DNA from: Chthonomonas sp035294165
GTDB taxonomy: Bacteria; Armatimonadota; Chthonomonadetes; Chthonomonadales; Chthonomonadaceae
Reading direction: 5' to 3'
Length of the DNA: 13,344 bases
Assembly: GCF_035294165.1 (NCBI RefSeq)
Contig: NZ_DATGLN010000061.1
Location: forward strand, 1-13,344
Of this stretch, positions 13,174-13,344 are shown in pieces (position 1 is the stretch's first letter; the number at the start of each line of letters is the position of its first letter). Under the pieces are notes generated by a model. It saw only the letters and a program-made list of their open reading frames with translations. It was not told where the DNA came from and ran no database searches. The position numbers and the translations under genes are program-made.

Positions 13174-13344
13174 ATGGCCAAGAAGAAAGACACATCTAAG
13201 ACAAACGTTGCCGCACGCTTAGAGTCGAAAGCCCAACAGCAGCTATGTCGCTTTTGCGGTCGCAAGCCCGAAGTGGTGCGACAGTTGACCCCTAGCGGTA
13301 AAGTGCAGATGTTCCGCAAATGCTGCGCGGAAGCGGGTCTCGTG
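13174..13344 (+). CDS. Small basic protein with Cys-x2-Cys ... Cys-Cys motif, 3' end outside the window
   Basis: The reading frame runs for 57 codons to the right edge without a stop. It has a good ribosome site (GGGAGGAG, eight bases before the ATG) and an upstream TATAAT box. The N-terminus is basic and polar (MAKKKDTSKTNVAARLESKA), like ribosome-associated or nucleic acid-binding proteins. Residues 25-51 hold LCRFCGRKPEVV ... QMFRKCCAEAGL, with Cys25, Cys28, Cys50 and Cys51 spaced like a small zinc finger. I do not recognise the family, and the missing C-terminus prevents a better call. It could be a small ribosomal or ribosome-associated zinc protein, but that is only an impression. Confidence 0.72.
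   Translation, partial: MAKKKDTSKTNVAARLESKAQQQLCRFCGRKPEVVRQLTPSGKVQMFRKCCAEAGLV

Noticed and set aside
1..13344. Insertion sequences, CRISPR arrays, tRNA genes, phage attachment sites
   Set aside because: No transposase, no regularly spaced short repeats, no cloverleaf sequence and no flanking direct repeats are visible on either strand.

Overview
The window looks like a chromosomal segment of a motile, moderately GC-rich bacterium. The flagellar gene order fliK, flgD, TIGR02530, flgE, flbD, motA, motB, fliL is the one seen in Firmicutes, spirochaetes and other deep-branching phyla, not the enterobacterial order. The DUF2089/DUF4097 operon and the Gly-rich lipoprotein fit a deep-branching environmental lineage. 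My best guess is Armatimonadota (Chthonomonas-like), from overall style only; no rRNA or marker gene confirms it.

Layout. (1) 1-333, minus: 5' part of a TIGR04255-family gene with a perfect-consensus sigma70 promoter, in DNA poorer in GC than the flagellar genes. (2) 629-8401, plus: a flagellar operon for hook length control (FliK), hook cap (FlgD), an uncharacterised flagellar-operon protein (TIGR02530), hook (FlgE), FlbD/SwrD, the stator (MotA, MotB) and FliL. It ends in a strong terminator right after fliL, where many relatives continue into fliM. flgE is the only gene in the cluster with long, structured intergenic DNA on both sides. (3) 8453-9370, minus: a GreA-family factor with three tandem N-terminal coiled-coil domains and one C-terminal domain. 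Its promoter is followed at once by a terminator-like hairpin. (4) 9560-12012, minus: a three-gene operon from one good sigma70 promoter, encoding a DUF2089 zinc-ribbon/HTH protein, a DUF4097 beta-helix protein and a small protein. The three share four copies of a SHOCT-like helical module. (5) 12313-13047, plus: a lipoprotein with a poly-Gly linker after the lipidated Cys. (6) 13174-13344, plus: start of a small basic Cys-motif protein. A consensus -10 box lies upstream, inside two interleaved inverted repeats.

How the genes work together: the flagellar genes build and control the hook (FliK, FlgD, FlgE) and power rotation (MotA, MotB, with FliL and FlbD supporting the stator). The DUF2089 operon looks like a self-contained regulatory module, perhaps for envelope stress by analogy with YvlB-type DUF4097 proteins. 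The most unusual elements are the triple-NTD GreA and its leader, the hook protein with three tandem FlaE-type (D2) domains, and the shared SHOCT-like module.
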